Shown here: positions 1 through 10,606 of the stretch, piece by piece
Layout of the letters: the number at the start of each line of letters is the position of its first letter
Position numbering within the stretch: the stretch's first letter is position 1
Assembly: GCF_020544465.1 (NCBI RefSeq)
Contig: NZ_CP066126.1
Span: 4,464,001 to 4,528,000, forward strand
DNA from: Chromobacterium rhizoryzae
Lineage (GTDB): Bacteria; Pseudomonadota; Gammaproteobacteria; Burkholderiales; Chromobacteriaceae
DNA length: 64,000 nucleotides
Direction: 5' to 3'
The notes under the pieces: generated by a model
Told to the model about the DNA's origin: nothing
Seen by the model: the letters and a program-made list of their open reading frames with translations, nothing else
The model's database searches: none
Position numbers and translations under genes: made by a program

Positions 1-1
1 G

Positions 2-496
2 CCGGAGGATTTCCGCGCCGCCAGCCGTTTCGGCGAAGTGCCGGTGCTGGTGGCCGACGGCACCGCGCTGTGCCAGTCCAACGCCATCCTGCAATGGCTG
101 GCCAATAATTTCGGCCAGCTCAGCGGCGAGCACGGCAGCCGCGAGACCGTGCGCGAATGGCTGAGTTGGGAAGCCAACCGCGTCGGCCTGTCGGTGCCCA
201 ATCTGCGCTGGTCGCGGATGAACCGGCTGCCTCAGCCGGAGGTGGAAGCCTGGCTGGAACAACGCGCGCGCGCCGATCTGGACGCCCTGGACGCCGCCCT
301 GGCCGAACAGCCCTATCTGGCCGGCCAGCGGCTGAGCATCGCCGATCTGTCCGCCAGCGCCTATCTGTGGTGGCTGGCCGACGCCGGCCTGGACATCGCC
401 GCTTGGCCTCAAGTCCGGGCCTGGCTGGAACGCATCGCCCAGCAGCCGGGCTGGCAGCACCCCGATGTGCTGATGGCGCCGGACATTCCCGACTAA
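2..496 (+). CDS. Glutathione S-transferase family protein (5' end outside window)
   Basis: The reading frame is open from base 2, so the gene begins before the window; 164 residues remain. The first residues read PEDFRAASRFGEVPVLV, followed by LCQSNAILQWLA, which is the end of the thioredoxin-like N-terminal domain with the usual cis-Pro (VPVL) and glutathione-contact QSNAI segments. The rest is the all-helical C-terminal domain, including AEQPYLAGQRLSIADLSASAYLWW, the N-capping/hydrophobic staple region of GSTs. The likely role is cytosolic glutathione conjugation or disulfide reduction, substrate unknown. It sits 19 bp upstream of the cupin gene on the same strand, so the two may be co-transcribed. 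Confidence 0.85.
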   Translation, partial: PEDFRAASRFGEVPVLVADGTALCQSNAILQWLANNFGQLSGEHGSRETVREWLSWEANRVGLSVPNLRWSRMNRLPQPEVEAWLEQRARADLDALDAALAEQPYLAGQRLSIADLSASAYLWWLADAGLDIAAWPQVRAWLERIAQQPGWQHPDVLMAPDIPD

Positions 497-515
497 GCCC
501 CCACGGAGCCCCGCC

Positions 516-1031
516 ATGTCGTCCCGTCCCGATTGCATCCGACACTGGAGCGAGCTGATCGAAGCCCGCTCGCAAAGCTATCCCGACAGCCGGGAGCCGC
601 TGGCGCGCGGCGCGGCGCTGGGCAAGCATTACGGCTTCGCCCGCCTCGGCATCCATCACGAACTGCTGGAGCCGGGCCAACGCACCAGCTGGCCGCACGC
701 GGAAAAAACCGAGGACGAATTCGTCCACGTGCTGGAGGGCGAGCCCGACGTCTGGCTGGACGGCGCGCTGTACCGGCTGCGGCCCGGCGACTCGGTCGGC
801 TTCAAGGCCGGCACCGGCCTCGCCCACACCTTCATCAACAATAGCGATAAGCCGGTGCGCCTGCTCTGCGTCGGCGATGTCAACCGCGACGACAATCAGG
901 TGCACTACCCGCTGCACCCGGCGCGCAACGCCGCCATCGGCCCGCAGCACTGGAGCGACGCGCCCGAGCGCCCGCAGGGCGATCACGACGGCCTGCCCGA
1001 TCTGCTGCGCGCGGCCGGAGGCCCTTTCTGA
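516..1031 (+). CDS. Cupin domain protein
   Basis: This is a 171-residue soluble protein with a single cupin barrel at about residues 50-120. It contains GQRTSWPHAEKTEDEFVHVLEG (cupin motif 1, with His and Glu in metal-ligand positions) and LRPGDSVGFKAGTGLAHTFIN (motif 2, with the late His). Such proteins bind a divalent metal and can be small dioxygenases, isomerases or sensors; the substrate here cannot be read from sequence. A GGAG sequence lies just before the ATG. It lies between a GST and an FAD oxidase, one base before the latter, which suggests a small redox/detoxification operon. Confidence 0.8.
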   Translation: MSSRPDCIRHWSELIEARSQSYPDSREPLARGAALGKHYGFARLGIHHELLEPGQRTSWPHAEKTEDEFVHVLEGEPDVWLDGALYRLRPGDSVGFKAGTGLAHTFINNSDKPVRLLCVGDVNRDDNQVHYPLHPARNAAIGPQHWSDAPERPQGDHDGLPDLLRAAGGPF

Positions 1032-1032
1032 C

Positions 1033-2415
1033 ATGCACGATTTTCTCCAAGCCGCCGCGTCCCTGATCGGCCCCGCCCATCTGCTGACCGAAGCCGCCGA
1101 CACCGCGCCCTACACGCTGGACTGGCGCCGCCGCTACCAGGGCCGGCCGCTGGCGGTGGCCTTGCCCGGCAGCACCGCCGAGGCGGCCGAGCTGGTCAAG
1201 CTCTGCCACCGCCATCAGGTGGCCATCGTGCCGCAGGGCGGCAACACCTCCACCTGCGGCGCGGCCACGCCGGACGCCAGCGGCCGCCAACTGGTGGTGG
1301 CGATGCGGCGGCTGCGCGCCGTGCGCAAGCTGGACGCGGACAACAACGCCGTCACCGTGGAGGCCGGCGCCACGCTGCGCGAGGTGCAGCTGGCGGCGGA
1401 ACAGGCCGGACGGCTGTTTCCGCTGTCGCTGGCCTCGGAAGGCAGCTGTCAGATCGGCGGCAATCTGTCCACCAACGCCGGCGGCGTCGCGGTGCTGCGC
1501 TACGGCACCATGCGCGAACTGACGCTGGGCCTGGAAGTGGTGCTGCCGGACGGCCGGGTGCTGGACGCGCTGGCCGGCCTGCGCAAGGACACCACCGGCC
1601 TGGACCTCAAGCAATGGTTCATCGGCGCCGAGGGACAGCTGGGCCTGATCACCGCCGCCACGCTGAAGCTGTTTCCGCTGCCCAGCGCCCGCGCCACCGC
1701 GCTGATCGGCGTGAACGACATCGAAACCGCCATCGTCTGGCTCAACGGCCTGCGCCAACGCTTCGACGACCGCCTCACCGCCTTCGAGGTGATCGAGGCC
1801 GACTGCCAACAGGCAATCGAACGCCACCGCCCCGGCCAATTGCCGTTCACCGCGCCGTGGCTGCTCTTGATCGAGCTGTCCGACGGCGGCGACGACGCCG
1901 CGCTGAACGAGGCGCTGCTGGACTGGCTGGCCGGGCAAACCCCGCGCGACGGCGTGGTGGCGCAAAGCGAGGCCGAGCGCCGCAAGCTGTGGCTGCTGCG
2001 CGAGGAGATTTCGGAAATCCAGAAACAGGACGGCCCCAGCATCAAGCACGACATCGCCGTGCCCACCTCGGCGCTGCCGCAATTGGTGCGCGACTGCGGC
2101 GCCGCGCTGCGCCGCGCTTATCCCGGCGTGCGCATCGTCGCCTTCGGCCACGCCGGCGACGGCAATCTGCACTACAACATCAGCTACACCCGGCCCGGCA
2201 ACGTCGATCTGTTCGACGACGAGGCGGCGGTCAACGCCATCGTCTACGACCACGTCTACCGCCTGGGCGGCACGCTGGCGGCCGAACACGGCATAGGCCA
2301 GCTCAAGCCCCAGTGGCTGGAGCGCTACAAGGACCCGCTGGCGCTGGAGCTGATGCGCGCGCTCAAGGCCGCGCTGGACCCGGAGCGGCTGATGAATCCG
2401 GGCAAGTGGCTGTGA
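1033..2415 (+). CDS. FAD-linked oxidase, GlcD / D-2-hydroxyacid dehydrogenase family
   Basis: A 460-residue flavoprotein. The ATG at 1033 was chosen because the fold begins there; the open frame runs further upstream through the cupin gene but is not meaningful. A PCMH-type FAD domain (about residues 35-215) carries VPQGGNTS and IGGNLSTNAGG, and the C-terminal FAD-oxidase domain carries FGHAGDGNLHYN and AEHGIGQLK, matching the HGDGNLH and GEHGIG motifs of D-lactate, glycolate (GlcD) and D-2-hydroxyglutarate dehydrogenases. It should oxidise a D-2-hydroxyacid to the oxoacid and pass electrons to a soluble or membrane acceptor. The exact substrate is uncertain. It converges on the TPR gene 18 bp downstream. 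Confidence 0.85.
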   Translation: MHDFLQAAASLIGPAHLLTEAADTAPYTLDWRRRYQGRPLAVALPGSTAEAAELVKLCHRHQVAIVPQGGNTSTCGAATPDASGRQLVVAMRRLRAVRKLDADNNAVTVEAGATLREVQLAAEQAGRLFPLSLASEGSCQIGGNLSTNAGGVAVLRYGTMRELTLGLEVVLPDGRVLDALAGLRKDTTGLDLKQWFIGAEGQLGLITAATLKLFPLPSARATALIGVNDIETAIVWLNGLRQRFDDRLTAFEVIEADCQQAIERHRPGQLPFTAPWLLLIELSDGGDDAALNEALLDWLAGQTPRDGVVAQSEAERRKLWLLREEISEIQKQDGPSIKHDIAVPTSALPQLVRDCGAALRRAYPGVRIVAFGHAGDGNLHYNISYTRPGNVDLFDDEAAVNAIVYDHVYRLGGTLAAEHGIGQLKPQWLERYKDPLALELMRALKAALDPERLMNPGKWL

Positions 2416-2433
2416 TGGATTGCCCCGCCCCGC

Positions 2434-4293
2434 TCAACCCTTAAGGTCCGGATCGCCCGGCAAGGCGCTCGCCAAGCGCGCCAGCGGCGCCGTCCAGTCC
2501 CCGGCCTCGCTTTGGCGGAACAGACGATGGCGCGGATACCAGGGCGTGGTTTCGCTCTCCAGCCCCCAGCGCCAGTCGGCGTGCCGCGCCGACAGCAGCA
2601 AGGCGCAAGGCAATCCCAAAGCGCCGGCCAGATGGCCGAAGGCGGTGTCCACCGTCACCAGTCCGTCCAGCTCCGCCAGCAAGGCGGCGCTGGCGGCGAA
2701 ATCCGCCAACTCATCGCCCAGGGCCGGCACGCCGCGCGCGCGCAGCCAATCGCGCTCGGCCTGATTCAGCTCCGGCTGCAAGGCCAGCCACTGAACACCG
2801 GGCAAGGCCAGCAGGGGAAGCAGCATCTCCAAATCCGGCAAGGAGCGGCAATGGTCGAACTCGTGCTCCGGCCGGCCGCGCCACACCAGGCCCAGCTTGC
2901 GGCCGCCGGCCGGCAAGCGCGCGCGCCAGGCGGCGCGGCCGGCGTCGTCGGCGCGCAGATAGGCCGGCGCTGGCGCGGGCTCCGGCTGCAAGAGGCCGGG
3001 CAAACTCATGGAAAACACATGGCAATCGTGTGCCGGCCACGGACCGGCCAGATCGCTTATCGGCAGCCACTCCACCGGCCAGCCCTGCGCTTGCAGCAAG
3101 GGCAGCAGGACAGGCCGGCAGGCGATGATCACGCGCGCCGGCCCGCGCCCCAGCAGCAGCGGCAGGTAACGCGCCGTCTGCAAGGCGTCGCCGTAACCCT
3201 GCTCGAACCACAGCAGCAGACGGCGGCCGGCCAAGGCCTCGCCGCGCCAGCGCGGTGAGCTCAAGGCCGGCGACGGCGCGGTTTCCAGCCGCGCCTCGTG
3301 CAAGGGCCAGCCCTCGCCCCAACGCCCCTGGGTCAGCAGCAAATAGCCCAGATTGCGACGCAGCCCGGCGTGCAGCGGCTGAGCGTCCAGCCCCGCGCGC
3401 AGCGTAGTTTCGGCCTCTTCCCAGCCGCCTTGCTGCGCCAGAGCCAGCGCCAATTGCTGATGAGCGTCCGCGTCCGACGGCTCCAGCGCCAAGGCGCGGC
3501 GCGCCAGCGGCTCCGCCTCCTCGCTGCGCCCCTGCCGCCACAAACACAGGGCCAGATTGCCCAGCACCTGCGCCTGTTCCGGCGCGCGCTCCGCCGCCGC
3601 GCGCAAGCAGGCCTCGGCCTCGGCCCAACGCCGCTGCGCCTGCAACAACAAGCCCAGATTGCTCAGCGCGCCCGCATGGCTCGCCTCCAGCGCCAGCGCC
3701 CGACGCAACAGCGTTTCCGCCTCGGCCCGCTCCCCGCGCTCCGCCAGTCTTTGTCCCAGCAGATTGAGCGCGTCCACGTCGTCCGGCGCGCAGGCCAGCG
3801 CCCGGCGCAAGCAGTCCTCAGCCTCCTCCGGCCGCAGCCGATACAATAAACGGCCCAGATTGAAGCAATGAACGGCGGACTGCGGCCGCAGCCGCAGGGC
3901 CAGCCGATACTGGGCTTCGGCTTCGTCCAGCCGTCCCGCCTCCTCCAGCAAGACGCCCAGATTGCCTTGGCAGGCCGCGTGCTCCGGATGCTGCGCCAGT
4001 TCCGCGCGGTAATGCGCCTCCGCCTGCGCCAACTGGCCTTGCGCCATCAGGCAGCGGCCCAGATTGTAATGGGCGTCCGGCGTCCGCGGATCGCATTGCA
4101 GCGCCTGACGCCAGCACTGCTCGGCCATGGCCAGTTGCTCCAGCCGCGCCGCGCATACGCCCAGCAGGTTCCACAATTCGGCGTTGTCGGCCTGGGCCTG
4201 CAAGCCGCTTTGCGCGGCCAGCAAAGCGCCGTTCAGATCGCCGGCGGCCAATAAGGCGCCGGCGCGCAAGGCGTGGGAAGTCGGTTCGGTCAT
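2434..4293 (-). CDS. TPR-repeat protein with C-terminal glycosyltransferase-9-like domain
   Basis: A 619-residue protein. Residues about 5-310 are roughly nine tetratricopeptide repeats, each with the A-x2-NLG-x-L-x2-R/A-x2-EAE pattern (for example LGNLALCLWRQGRSEEAEPLA). The C-terminal 280 residues (LLLWFEQGYGDALQTARYLPLL, then DGLVTVDTAFGHLAGALG) resemble the ADP-heptose:LPS/glycosyltransferase family 9 fold often fused to TPRs in Proteobacteria. Such fusions are commonly linked to glycosylation of flagellin or surface polymers, but no partner is visible here, so the role is open. No signal peptide is seen; it is probably cytosolic. The start is the first ATG; the ribosome binding site is weak. 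Confidence 0.75.
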   Translation of the reverse strand: MTEPTSHALRAGALLAAGDLNGALLAAQSGLQAQADNAELWNLLGVCAARLEQLAMAEQCWRQALQCDPRTPDAHYNLGRCLMAQGQLAQAEAHYRAELAQHPEHAACQGNLGVLLEEAGRLDEAEAQYRLALRLRPQSAVHCFNLGRLLYRLRPEEAEDCLRRALACAPDDVDALNLLGQRLAERGERAEAETLLRRALALEASHAGALSNLGLLLQAQRRWAEAEACLRAAAERAPEQAQVLGNLALCLWRQGRSEEAEPLARRALALEPSDADAHQQLALALAQQGGWEEAETTLRAGLDAQPLHAGLRRNLGYLLLTQGRWGEGWPLHEARLETAPSPALSSPRWRGEALAGRRLLLWFEQGYGDALQTARYLPLLLGRGPARVIIACRPVLLPLLQAQGWPVEWLPISDLAGPWPAHDCHVFSMSLPGLLQPEPAPAPAYLRADDAGRAAWRARLPAGGRKLGLVWRGRPEHEFDHCRSLPDLEMLLPLLALPGVQWLALQPELNQAERDWLRARGVPALGDELADFAASAALLAELDGLVTVDTAFGHLAGALGLPCALLLSARHADWRWGLESETTPWYPRHRLFRQSEAGDWTAPLARLASALPGDPDLKG

Positions 4294-4525
4294 AAGTTTT
4301 CAGCGCCCGGAACGCAAGCGCCCCGGCTCCGTTCCGATTAAGCGCTTTTTGAAATCAGCGGAATATCGTCTCCCGCATAGTAACCAGCATCTCTCCTTGA
4401 TGAAAACGCCCTTTGCCGTGCCCCGCCTGAATTTCTTCCACGCGCGGCGGCCTTTTCACTGGGGGGGCGGCAAGAACGCTGCCTGCCGGCTGGATGCTGG
4501 GGCCGGCTGAGCCGCCGCCTATGAA

Positions 4526-4557
4526 AACGGCCGGGGAGCAAGCTCCCCGGCCGTGTG
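4526..4557 (-). terminator. Rho-independent terminator of the chemoreceptor gene
   Basis: The perfect stem CGGCCGGGGAG/CTCCCCGGCCG with a short loop is followed on the minus strand by TTTTC. It lies 18 bp past the chemoreceptor stop codon. Confidence 0.8.
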
Positions 4558-4574
4558 TTCTTGCTCTCGCCGTT

Positions 4575-6452
4575 TTACAAACGGAATTTGTCGAACTCGG
4601 CGTTCATCTTGCCGGCATTGAGCGACAAGCCGGTCAGCGTGCTGCTGACGTTCTGCAAGGAGTCGTCGTTTTCCAGCACATGGCCGTTGATCGCCTCCGA
4701 GCTTTGCGCGATCAAGGTGGTCGCCTTGTGCTGCTCGCTGGTGGAATCCGAAATCTCGTTCATCTTGGCCACCACGTCCAACATGGACGCGCGGATTTCC
4801 TCGATCTTGGCCACGGCTTCGCGGGTCAGCTCCACGCCCTCGTCCACCGCGGCCACGGTCTGGTTGACGTCGTTGACCGCGCGGCCGGTTTCGTCGCGGA
4901 TGGCGCTGACCATATTGGAGATTTCCAGCGTGGCCTGGGCGGTGCGCTCGGCCAGCTTGCGCACCTCGTCCGCCACCACCGCGAAACCGCGGCCCTGTTC
5001 GCCGGCGCGCGCGGCCTCGATCGCCGCGTTCAAGGCCAGCAGATTGGTCTGGTCGGCGATGTCGCGGATCACATTGGTGATGCCGGAAATTTCCTGAGAG
5101 CGCTTGTCCAGCGAGGACAACATGGTTTCCAGGCCGCGCACCGACTGCACCGTGCCCTCCATGCCGCTGGACAGCCTTTGCATATTGCTGGCGCTGGCCT
5201 CCAGGCTGGCGCCGGTCAGGCTGGTCAGCTCGTCGGCCTGGCGCGCGCTGTCGGCGATGTGGGAGATGGACACCGTGATCTGCTCCAGCGTGGCCGCGTT
5301 GGACGAGGACACGTCGGAAATATGGCGCGAGCTGTCCGCCACGCCGGCCACCAGCTGGCTGGCGTCCTGCACCCCGTTGACCACGCCGGCGGCGTCCTGC
5401 TTCAGGCCGCGGAACAGCTGGGCCAATTGGGCGACGAAGGTGTTGAAGGCGCGCGCGGTGGCGGCGATTTCATCCTGGCCGTCGTCCTTCAGCCGCAAGG
5501 TCAAGTCGCCCTCGCCGTGGGAAATGTCCTCCATCGCGTTCTTCAGCCGCACCAGGCCGGCCAGCATGCGGCCTATCACCAGGCTCGCCAGCGGGATCAT
5601 CAGCACGAACACCAGCGCGGTCAGGCCGGCGATGGTGTACAGCAGCGTGGTCAACGGCGCCAGCACGGTGGCGCGGTCCGCCGCCAAGGCCATCACCCAG
5701 TTGGTGCCGGGGATTTCCTGCGCCGACAACAGCATGGCCTGGCCGCCGATCTGCACTTCCGACGCCTGGTCGTGGCTGACGATGTCCGCCAGCCGTTCCG
5801 GCGTCAGTTCCGGCGCCACGCTGGTGATGGGCTTCAGCGCCAGATCGGTTTGCGGATGGGCGATCACCGTGCCCTTCTTGTCCATGATGAAGGCGTAGCC
5901 GTTGCCGCGCACTTTCAGGCCCAGCACCGATTTCACCAGCGTGTCCACCATCACGTCGCCGCCCACCACGCCGGCGAAAGCGCCGTTGTGGTTGAAGGGC
6001 GCGGAAATGGTCACCGTCAGTTTCTTGGTGGCTTCGTCCAGATAGGGGTCGGTCACCACCGCCTGGCCGCTGTCCTTGGCGCGCTTGTACCAGTCGCGGT
6101 CGGCCACCTTGTAGTCGGCCGGCGCCGTCCAATCATCGGAAAACAGCGAGCGGCCGTCGGCGTAGCCGGCGTAGTTGACGTTGAAACCGCCGGCCTTGGC
6201 GCCGGTCTTGAGGAATCGGAGGGCGTCGGGCTCGGACGCCATCGTACTCTGCGCGACAATCTGCTGTTTCTTCTCGCCCAGCCAGGTGGTCACCACCGCG
6301 CTTTGTCCCATCAGGCTGGCCTCGAACTCCTGGTCCAGGCCCTGCAATATTTCCGTGCGCATCTGCACGAAGACGATGACCACCAGCACCAAACCAAACA
6401 GCGCCATCAATAGCGCGTTCAGGGCGATCAGCCGGCTACGGAGCGATTTCAT
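4575..6452 (-). CDS. Methyl-accepting chemotaxis protein with periplasmic Cache domain
   Basis: A 625-residue transmembrane chemoreceptor. The start at 6452 (MKSLRSRL) follows AAGGACTGTT; an upstream Met in frame has no binding site. There is a transmembrane helix at about residues 8-30, then a periplasmic dCache-type sensor (DWYKRAKDSGQAVVTDPYLD is typical), a second helix at about 275-298, a HAMP domain, and a long coiled-coil signalling domain with the hairpin tip EAARAGEQGRGFAVVADEVR that contacts CheA/CheW. Cache receptors of this kind often sense amino acids or organic acids; the ligand cannot be named. The gene stands alone between two terminators. Confidence 0.92.
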   Translation of the reverse strand: MKSLRSRLIALNALLMALFGLVLVVIVFVQMRTEILQGLDQEFEASLMGQSAVVTTWLGEKKQQIVAQSTMASEPDALRFLKTGAKAGGFNVNYAGYADGRSLFSDDWTAPADYKVADRDWYKRAKDSGQAVVTDPYLDEATKKLTVTISAPFNHNGAFAGVVGGDVMVDTLVKSVLGLKVRGNGYAFIMDKKGTVIAHPQTDLALKPITSVAPELTPERLADIVSHDQASEVQIGGQAMLLSAQEIPGTNWVMALAADRATVLAPLTTLLYTIAGLTALVFVLMIPLASLVIGRMLAGLVRLKNAMEDISHGEGDLTLRLKDDGQDEIAATARAFNTFVAQLAQLFRGLKQDAAGVVNGVQDASQLVAGVADSSRHISDVSSSNAATLEQITVSISHIADSARQADELTSLTGASLEASASNMQRLSSGMEGTVQSVRGLETMLSSLDKRSQEISGITNVIRDIADQTNLLALNAAIEAARAGEQGRGFAVVADEVRKLAERTAQATLEISNMVSAIRDETGRAVNDVNQTVAAVDEGVELTREAVAKIEEIRASMLDVVAKMNEISDSTSEQHKATTLIAQSSEAINGHVLENDDSLQNVSSTLTGLSLNAGKMNAEFDKFRL

Positions 6453-6677
6453 AACAGTCCTTTTTCTCGCGTGATTGACAACCATGGTTTTGATGCCCCG
6501 CCTTGCCGCGCGACACTCCCCTTACCGTTGGCAGCCAATTGTTATTGTTGGTTTATCTTCGGCCAGTTTAACGGATGTAACCCGTTTTAAATATCAAATA
6601 TGGGTACAGTTGTGACAGATTATGATTTTGTTTGATCAAACACAGGAGCAAGGGAAGACGCGCGCCGGACGGCGGGC
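6453..6677. other. Non-coding gap upstream of the chemoreceptor
   Basis: With the downstream terminator and 3' region this makes a 399-base stretch (6453-6851) with no supported gene. It is AT-rich around 6540-6630 and likely holds the chemoreceptor promoter on the minus strand. No repeat or RNA structure other than the terminator is evident. Confidence 0.5.
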
Positions 6678-6713
6678 AAAAAAAAACCCCCTGCGGTTTG
6701 ACAACGGCAGGGG
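6678..6713 (-). terminator. Rho-independent terminator after the acyl-CoA ligase
   Basis: On the minus strand CCCCTGC pairs with GCAGGGG and is followed by nine T residues. It lies about 140 bp downstream of the ligase stop codon. Confidence 0.8.
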
Positions 6714-6851
6714 CCAACACGAGGAAGAAACGTCGTCCGGCGGACCGGCCGACATTTCGAGGGGCTAACACCTCAAAACCATACGGTTTTCAGTGCAGCC
6801 GCCACTGTAGCGTAATTACTCTATTCAGTCCAGTCCATTCCGCGACCGACG

Positions 6852-8480
<1,629 letters not shown>

Positions 8481-8684
8481 GGTAGTCCCCTCCATTGGCA
8501 TGGTTATGGACATTCACCATACGGCGGCTAGAGTGGACGCTCCAATCAATTTTTCTGATGGCGCGGCCAAGCCGGATTTATACCCCCGTCATGACCCGGT
8601 AATTGAAGAACAAAGACCGCTACAATCCGCATCCAGCCCATTGGCGCCGGGCCGCCGTGCTGTAGCAATGCAACAGGCCTGGCT

Positions 8685-9209
8685 TCAACTCTTCACCGGC
8701 TTCTTCGCCAGCATTCGCTGCAAAGTGCGCCTGTGCATGTTCAAGGCGCGGGCGGTGGCGGAGATGTTGCCGTCGTTTTCGCTGAGCACCCGTTGCAGAT
8801 GCTCCCAGGTCACCCGCCGCAGCGACATCGGCTGCGGCGTCAGCGGCAGCTCGGGATTGGCCTGCTGCTGTTCGAAAGCGGCCAGGATTTCGTCCACCGT
8901 CGCCGGCTTGGCCAGATACTGCACCGCGCCCAGCTTGGTGGCCTCCACTGCGGTGGCGATGCTGGCGTAGCCGGTCAGAATCAAAATGGCGCTGCGCGGG
9001 CAGGCGGCGAGCAAGGCCGGCAGCAGACGCAGCCCGCTGTCGCCGTCCAGGTTCAAATCCAGCACGATGCGCGCCGGCGCGTCGCCGGCCAATTCCAAGG
9101 CCTGCGCGGCGGTTTGGGCCGCCGCCACTTCAAAACCGCGCCGGCTCAGGGAGCGCGCCAGAATGGCGACGAAGGCCTCGTCATCGTCCACCAAGAGAAA
9201 ATCCAGCAT
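8685..9209 (-). CDS. regA: RegA/PrrA-type response regulator
   Basis: A 174-residue two-domain regulator. The receiver has the acidic pocket DDD at residues 8-10, phospho-acceptor Asp51 (IVLDLNLDG), a T/S switch (ILTGYAS) and Lys (YLAKPA). The C-terminal 40 residues form a Fis-type helix-turn-helix, NGNISATARALNMHRRTLQR, the layout of the ActR/RegA/PrrA/RoxR family of redox-responsive regulators. Its start codon overlaps the stop of the kinase gene (TGATG), so the pair is translationally coupled. Family members control respiration, carbon and nitrogen metabolism in response to the quinone pool; targets here are unknown. Confidence 0.85.
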   Translation of the reverse strand: MLDFLLVDDDEAFVAILARSLSRRGFEVAAAQTAAQALELAGDAPARIVLDLNLDGDSGLRLLPALLAACPRSAILILTGYASIATAVEATKLGAVQYLAKPATVDEILAAFEQQQANPELPLTPQPMSLRRVTWEHLQRVLSENDGNISATARALNMHRRTLQRMLAKKPVKS

Positions 9210-10486
9210 CAGGCTCCTTCCTTATCGTCCGCCAGCAAGGGCAGGCGCACCTGCGCGTGCACGCCGCCCTCCGGCCGGTTCAGCAAACGCAGCGAACCGC
9301 CCAGCCGCGCCAGCGTCGCATGGCTCAGCATCACGCCCAGGCCCATGCCCACCGGCTTGTCGGACGGCAGCGGGGTCAGGCCGGCGCGCTCCAGCTGCTG
9401 CTCGGTCAAACAGCCCTGATGATTGACGATGTCCAGCAGCAAGGCCCCCTGCTCCAGCCGCGCCGCCACCGTCAGTTCGCCGCCGCCGGCTTCGGCCGCG
9501 TTGTTGATCAGATTGAAAAACGCCGGCCAGAACGCCGGGTCCAGCGTCGCCAGCGGGTCCGGCCCGCGCGGCGTCTGCCAGTCCAGCCTCACGTCCGGCC
9601 GCAGCGAGCGCCAGCCGGCCAGGCGCTCGGCCAAGGCCGCGAACAGCGCGGTCTCCCCCGGCGCGGACTCCGAACCCAGCTTCAAGCGCGCCAGCGCGCT
9701 GCCGCAGTTGGCCAGCTGCGCCTTCATCAGCAGCAAGTCTTCCATCAGCTCTGCGTCCCGCTGCCGCGTGGCCAGCAACTCGTCCACCAGCAGCGTCATG
9801 GTGTTCAAGGGCGTGGACAACGAGTGGGCGGCGCCGGCCGCCTGCATGCCCACCGCCAGCAATTGCTCGTCGCGCAGCTGAGTTTCCCGCGCCGTCGCCA
9901 GCGCCGCCTCGCGCAGGGCCAGCTGCCGCGCCAGCCAGGACACGAAGCCGGCGATCAACAGCGCCGACAGCGCGAAGCTCAACCACATCCCGGTCAGATG
10001 CATGGAGAAAATGTGCAGCGCGTTGCCGTGGTCCACCGGCCAGCTCAGATGCCACTCGAACAGCAGGCCGTAGGCGGCGACGCTGGCCAGCGCCAGCGCC
10101 CAGGCGAACAGGCCCGGCGACAACAGCGCGGCGAACAGCACCGGCGGCAAAAACAGCGAAGCCAGCGGATTGGCCGCGCCGCCGGTGAAGGCCAGCAACT
10201 CGGTCAGCACCAGCACATCGGCGGACAAGCCCAAACGCAAGGCCAGCAAGGGGTCGCCGCCGCGGCGCAACCACCACGGCAGGCAGACGTTGACCGCGGC
10301 CAGCGTCAGCAGCGCCTGGGACAGCAAAGGCCAGGGCAGGTAAACGTGCTGCCACCAGCAGACCAAGGCCACGGTGGAGCCCAGCAGCAGCATCAGCCAG
10401 CGCAGCCAGCCTATCAGCCGCGCCGAGCGCGCGATGTCAGCGGTCAGGCCCAGGCGGGGGGAGGAAACGGGGAATCCGGCAATCAT
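9209..10486 (-). CDS. regB: RegB/PrrB-type redox sensor histidine kinase
   Basis: A 425-residue membrane kinase. The start at 10486 (MIAGFPVSS) was chosen because the six transmembrane helices begin there; the same frame stays open far upstream as antisense to the TonB receptor, which is not coding. FTGGAANPLASLF between helices 3 and 4 matches the conserved ubiquinone-sensing GGxxNP loop of RegB. The H-box is AAGAAHSLSTPLNTM, the N-box NLINNAAEAGG and the G-box GMGLGVML. The redox-active Cys that RegB carries near its H-box is not apparent. It probably senses membrane quinone redox state and phosphorylates the adjacent RegA-like regulator. Confidence 0.85.
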   Translation of the reverse strand: MIAGFPVSSPRLGLTADIARSARLIGWLRWLMLLLGSTVALVCWWQHVYLPWPLLSQALLTLAAVNVCLPWWLRRGGDPLLALRLGLSADVLVLTELLAFTGGAANPLASLFLPPVLFAALLSPGLFAWALALASVAAYGLLFEWHLSWPVDHGNALHIFSMHLTGMWLSFALSALLIAGFVSWLARQLALREAALATARETQLRDEQLLAVGMQAAGAAHSLSTPLNTMTLLVDELLATRQRDAELMEDLLLMKAQLANCGSALARLKLGSESAPGETALFAALAERLAGWRSLRPDVRLDWQTPRGPDPLATLDPAFWPAFFNLINNAAEAGGGELTVAARLEQGALLLDIVNHQGCLTEQQLERAGLTPLPSDKPVGMGLGVMLSHATLARLGGSLRLLNRPEGGVHAQVRLPLLADDKEGA

Positions 10487-10606
10487 GGCCGACACTTTAT
10501 CACCATGCGCCGAACAGGGGCGCTGCGACACTTTGCCGCATTGGGCCGCCGCACCTCGCAACTTAGAATTGTCACCTCTAAATTTGTTAACGTTAGTTTC
10601 TAAAAA
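10487..10606. promoter_or_regulatory. Divergent promoter region between regBA and the copper receptor
   Basis: This 120-bp gap separates two divergent transcription units. The receptor-proximal half is AT-rich (AATTTGTTAACGTTAG) and probably contains the receptor promoter. I see no convincing Fur-like or copper-regulator operator. Confidence 0.4.

Noticed and set aside
4294..4525. c-di-GMP riboswitch-like CACGGCAAAG on the minus strand near 4420
   Set aside because: The other conserved GEMM elements are absent and no signalling gene follows closely.
4494..6413. 639-residue plus-strand frame opposite the chemoreceptor
   Set aside because: Low-complexity His/Gln/Gly-rich shadow of the chemoreceptor gene.
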